DNA of 8,559 nt from Desulfobacterales bacterium (GTDB lineage Bacteria; Desulfobacterota; Desulfobacteria; Desulfobacterales; BuS5). Positions 6,270 to 8,559 of the stretch are shown one piece after another. Positions within the stretch are counted from its first letter, which is position 1; the number at the start of each line of letters is the position of its first letter. The notes beneath the pieces are model-generated. The model had not been told where the DNA came from. It saw nothing but the letters and a program-made list of their open reading frames with translations, and did no database searches. The stretch is taken from NCBI GenBank assembly GCA_016735355.1, contig JAERRQ010000219.1, positions 1 to 8,559 on the forward strand, written 5' to 3'. The position numbers and the translations under genes were made by a program.

Positions 6270-8399
6270 ATGTCGGAACATAAAGACAAACAAAAATGGC
6301 TGGAAACAGCTAAAAAAGAATTAAGAGGCAAACCCCTTGAATCCCTTGACTGGGACACACCTGAGGGAATTAAAATAAAACCCATTTATACTGCGGAAGA
6401 TATTGAAAAGTTTGAATGTGTGAACACTCTTCCCGGTATGCCGCCGTATACCCGGGGGCCCAAAGCCACCATGTATGCCGGACGGCCATGGACAATCCGT
6501 CAGTATGCCGGTTTTTCCACGGCCAAGGAGTCAAACGCATTTTACAGGAGAAATCTGGCGGCCGGACAAAAAGGACTATCCATAGCCTTTGATCTGGCAA
6601 CCCACAGGGGATACGATTCAGACCATCCCAGGGTTGTAGGTGATATCGGCAAAGCAGGAGTCGCTGTCGATTCGGTTGAGGATATGAAGATCCTTTTCGA
6701 CCAGATTCCCCTTGACAAAATGTCAGTCTCCATGACCATGAACGGAGCGGTTCTCCCGATCCTGGCCGGTTATATCGTAGCGGCTGAAGAGCAGGGCGTA
6801 GGCCAGGAAAAACTGGCTGGAACAATACAGAACGATATCCTCAAAGAATACCTTACCCGCAACACATATATATATCCACCTACACCCTCCATGCGAATTG
6901 TTTCGGATATTGTAGGGTACTGTTCAAAAAATATGCCCAAATATAATACGGTCAGCATAAGCGGTTATCACATGATGGAGGCCGGAGCCAATTCTGTGCT
7001 TCAGACTGCCTTCACCTTGGCCGACGGACTTGAATATGCCAGGGCCGCCATAAACGCCGGGCTTGATATTGATACTTTTGCCCCGCGTCTTTCATTCTTC
7101 TTCGGAATAGGAATGAATTTTTTCATGGACATCGCCATGTTAAGAGCCGCCCGCTTCCTGTGGCATGAGATCATATCAAAATTCAACCCCAAAAACCCTA
7201 AATCAGCCATGCTGAGAACCCATTGCCAGACCTCCGGCTGGAGCCTTACTGAACAGGATCCATACAACAACATCATACGCACAACACTTGAATGTATGTC
7301 CGCCACCCTTGGCGGGACCCAGTCATTGCATACCAACTCATTTGATGAAGCTGTAGGTCTTCCAACCGATTTTTCAGCCAGAATAGCCAGAAACACACAG
7401 ATCATCGTACAGGAAGAATCACAGATATGTCATGTTATCGATCCTATGGGAGGTTCTTATTATGTGGAAGCTCTTACAAACGGGATCATCGAAGAAGCCA
7501 GAAAAATCATGGCTGAAATCGAAGGGCTCGGCGGAATGGCCAAGGCGATTGAGTCGGGAATGCCCAAAATGAGAATCGAAGAGTCTGCAGCCCGCAAACA
7601 GGCCAGAATCGATATGGGCAAGGACGTTATCGTAGGGGTCAACAAATATAAACTGGAAAAAGAAGATTCCCTGGATGTACTCGAGATCTCGAACACAGTC
7701 CGCGAAGAGCAGATAGCCCTGCTCAAAAAAATAAAAGCGAAACGGGATTCCAAAGATGTTGAAAATCTCCTGGAAGCGATTACAAATTGCGCCGGGTCGG
7801 ATGGCAACCTGCTTGAAGCGTGCATTAATGCTTCCAGGGCTCGTGCAACCGTTGGCGAAATCTCGGATGCCATGGAAAAGGTTTTCGGAAGATATGTAGC
7901 AACAACACAATGTATCACGGGAGCTTATGCTTCCGAGTATGGGGATGATGAGACAATTCGCTCCATACAGAAAAGAACAAAACAATTTATGGAAAGAGAA
8001 GGAAGACGGCCAAGAATGCTGGTTACCAAAATGGGACAGGATGGACATGACCGGGGAATCAAGGTAATTGCGACAGCCTATGCGGACCTTGGCTTTGATG
8101 TGGATATAAGCCCCATGTTCCAAACTCCCGAAGAAGCAGCCAAAATGGCCGTGGAGAATGATGTGCATATTGTGGGATCTTCAAGCCTGGCGGCAGGCCA
8201 TAAGACTCTTATACCACAGCTTATCGAAGCTCTTAAAAACGAAAATGCAGAAAATATCAAGGTCGTTGTAGGCGGAGTTATCCCTCCGGGGGATTATGAG
8301 TTCCTCTATAATGCCGGAGCGGTCGGCATATTCGGCCCGGGAACCGCAATTACGGAGTCTGTTAATAAGGTTCTCAATGCTATTGAGCATACTGGATGA
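6270..8399 (+). CDS. Methylmalonyl-CoA mutase, single-chain with B12 domain, 709 aa
   Basis: Adenosylcobalamin-dependent isomerase interconverting (R)-methylmalonyl-CoA and succinyl-CoA in propionate metabolism. The TIM-barrel substrate domain spans about 30-560: [21 protein letters not shown] (67-87), [16 protein letters not shown] (107-122), [15 protein letters not shown] (187-201) and [10 protein letters not shown] (231-240). Y79, R197 and H234 match the Propionibacterium MutB residues Y89, R207 and H244 at a constant offset of ten, which favours methylmalonyl- over isobutyryl- or ethylmalonyl-CoA. The C-terminal B12-binding domain (about 580-706) carries D591-G-H593-D-R-G, the DxHxxG base-off motif whose His ligates cobalt, plus [10 protein letters not shown] and [12 protein letters not shown] chose ATG 6270 because GGAG (6257-6260) sits nine bases before it; an in-frame TTG at 6255 overlaps that ribosome site. 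The stop overlaps the meaB start. Symbols differ between organisms (mutB, scpA, mcm), so none is given. Confidence 0.97.
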   Translation: MSEHKDKQKWLETAKKELRGKPLESLDWDTPEGIKIKPIYTAEDIEKFECVNTLPGMPPYTRGPKATMYAGRPWTIRQYAGFSTAKESNAFYRRNLAAGQKGLSIAFDLATHRGYDSDHPRVVGDIGKAGVAVDSVEDMKILFDQIPLDKMSVSMTMNGAVLPILAGYIVAAEEQGVGQEKLAGTIQNDILKEYLTRNTYIYPPTPSMRIVSDIVGYCSKNMPKYNTVSISGYHMMEAGANSVLQTAFTLADGLEYARAAINAGLDIDTFAPRLSFFFGIGMNFFMDIAMLRAARFLWHEIISKFNPKNPKSAMLRTHCQTSGWSLTEQDPYNNIIRTTLECMSATLGGTQSLHTNSFDEAVGLPTDFSARIARNTQIIVQEESQICHVIDPMGGSYYVEALTNGIIEEARKIMAEIEGLGGMAKAIESGMPKMRIEESAARKQARIDMGKDVIVGVNKYKLEKEDSLDVLEISNTVREEQIALLKKIKAKRDSKDVENLLEAITNCAGSDGNLLEACINASRARATVGEISDAMEKVFGRYVATTQCITGAYASEYGDDETIRSIQKRTKQFMEREGRRPRMLVTKMGQDGHDRGIKVIATAYADLGFDVDISPMFQTPEEAAKMAVENDVHIVGSSSLAAGHKTLIPQLIEALKNENAENIKVVVGGVIPPGDYEFLYNAGAVGIFGPGTAITESVNKVLNAIEHTG

Positions 8400-8559
8400 T
8401 TTCCAAAAATCCCCAGTGCTATATTCATGGAGTACTCGACAGAAACAGTCGCCTCCTTGCAAAAACAATTACACTGATTGAAAGTTCCCTGCCGGCTCAT
8501 CAGGAGCTGGCAAGGAACATAATCAACAAACTCCTTCCGCATACAGGGAAAGCCGTTCG
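8396..8559 (+). CDS. meaB: MeaB-type GTPase, methylmalonyl-CoA mutase chaperone (first 54 codons, runs off right edge)
   Basis: MeaB is a SIMIBI-class (G3E) GTPase that gates adenosylcobalamin loading and protects the mutase from inactivation. The ATG at 8396 overlaps the mutase stop in the sequence ATGA, suggesting translational coupling. The visible N-terminus includes [20 protein letters not shown] (12-31), then [17 protein letters not shown] (38-54). It matches the helical arm that precedes the P-loop in MeaB and E. coli ArgK/YgfD (pattern: LAQAMTLVES, then LLDAIMP and GVTGTPGAGKST). The Walker A motif should begin a few residues past the window end. Position directly after the mutase is the usual arrangement. 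No strong Shine-Dalgarno precedes it, in keeping with coupling. Confidence 0.92.
   Translation, partial: MISKNPQCYIHGVLDRNSRLLAKTITLIESSLPAHQELARNIINKLLPHTGKAV

Noticed and set aside
7419..8168. 249-codon antisense open frame within the mutase gene, and several other long antisense frames
   Set aside because: They lie opposite a highly conserved coding region, lack ribosome sites and family motifs, and are explained by codon bias of the sense strand.

Overview
This window looks like chromosomal DNA of moderate to low GC from an anaerobic bacterium, most likely a member of the Desulfobacterota (sulfate-reducing 'Deltaproteobacteria'). That guess rests on the overall flavour of the proteins, AT-rich intergenic regions, and a methylmalonyl-CoA epimerase / single-chain mutase / MeaB set of the type used for propionate or succinate interconversion. 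No marker gene fixes the taxon, so the assignment is inference.

Left part (1-3105, minus strand): the N-terminal 468 codons of uvrB (nucleotide excision repair) run off the left edge. About 280 bp upstream of it lies a complete GT-B glycosyltransferase that begins with GTG. Middle (3106-3896): a gene-poor stretch holds one small plus-strand gene (70 aa, strong Shine-Dalgarno, own terminator). It lies between two inverted copies of the same small repeat. The right copy is intact: 126 bp, imperfect terminal inverted repeats and an exact 8-bp target-site duplication. The left copy is degenerate. Right part (3897-8559, plus strand): a PLP-dependent class I/II aminotransferase, whose last four codons and stop lie inside a second, unrelated 131-bp palindromic element; a YigI/PaaI-type hotdog thioesterase; methylmalonyl-CoA epimerase; methylmalonyl-CoA mutase with a fused B12 domain; and the start of meaB, joined to the mutase by an ATGA overlap.

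Functionally, the right end is a methylmalonyl-CoA module. The epimerase interconverts the (S) and (R) forms, the mutase interconverts (R)-methylmalonyl-CoA and succinyl-CoA, and the MeaB GTPase protects or reloads the cobalamin enzyme. A near-consensus sigma70-type promoter sits just upstream of the mutase, so mutase-meaB can be expressed separately from thioesterase-epimerase. The thioesterase may trim stray acyl-CoAs.

The most unusual content is not a protein system but the two families of non-coding mobile repeats around the aminotransferase gene. One is inserted 35 bp before its start (27 bp beyond the target duplication) and the other supplies its stop codon. I saw no CRISPR array, tRNA, rRNA, prophage, toxin-antitoxin or defence system.
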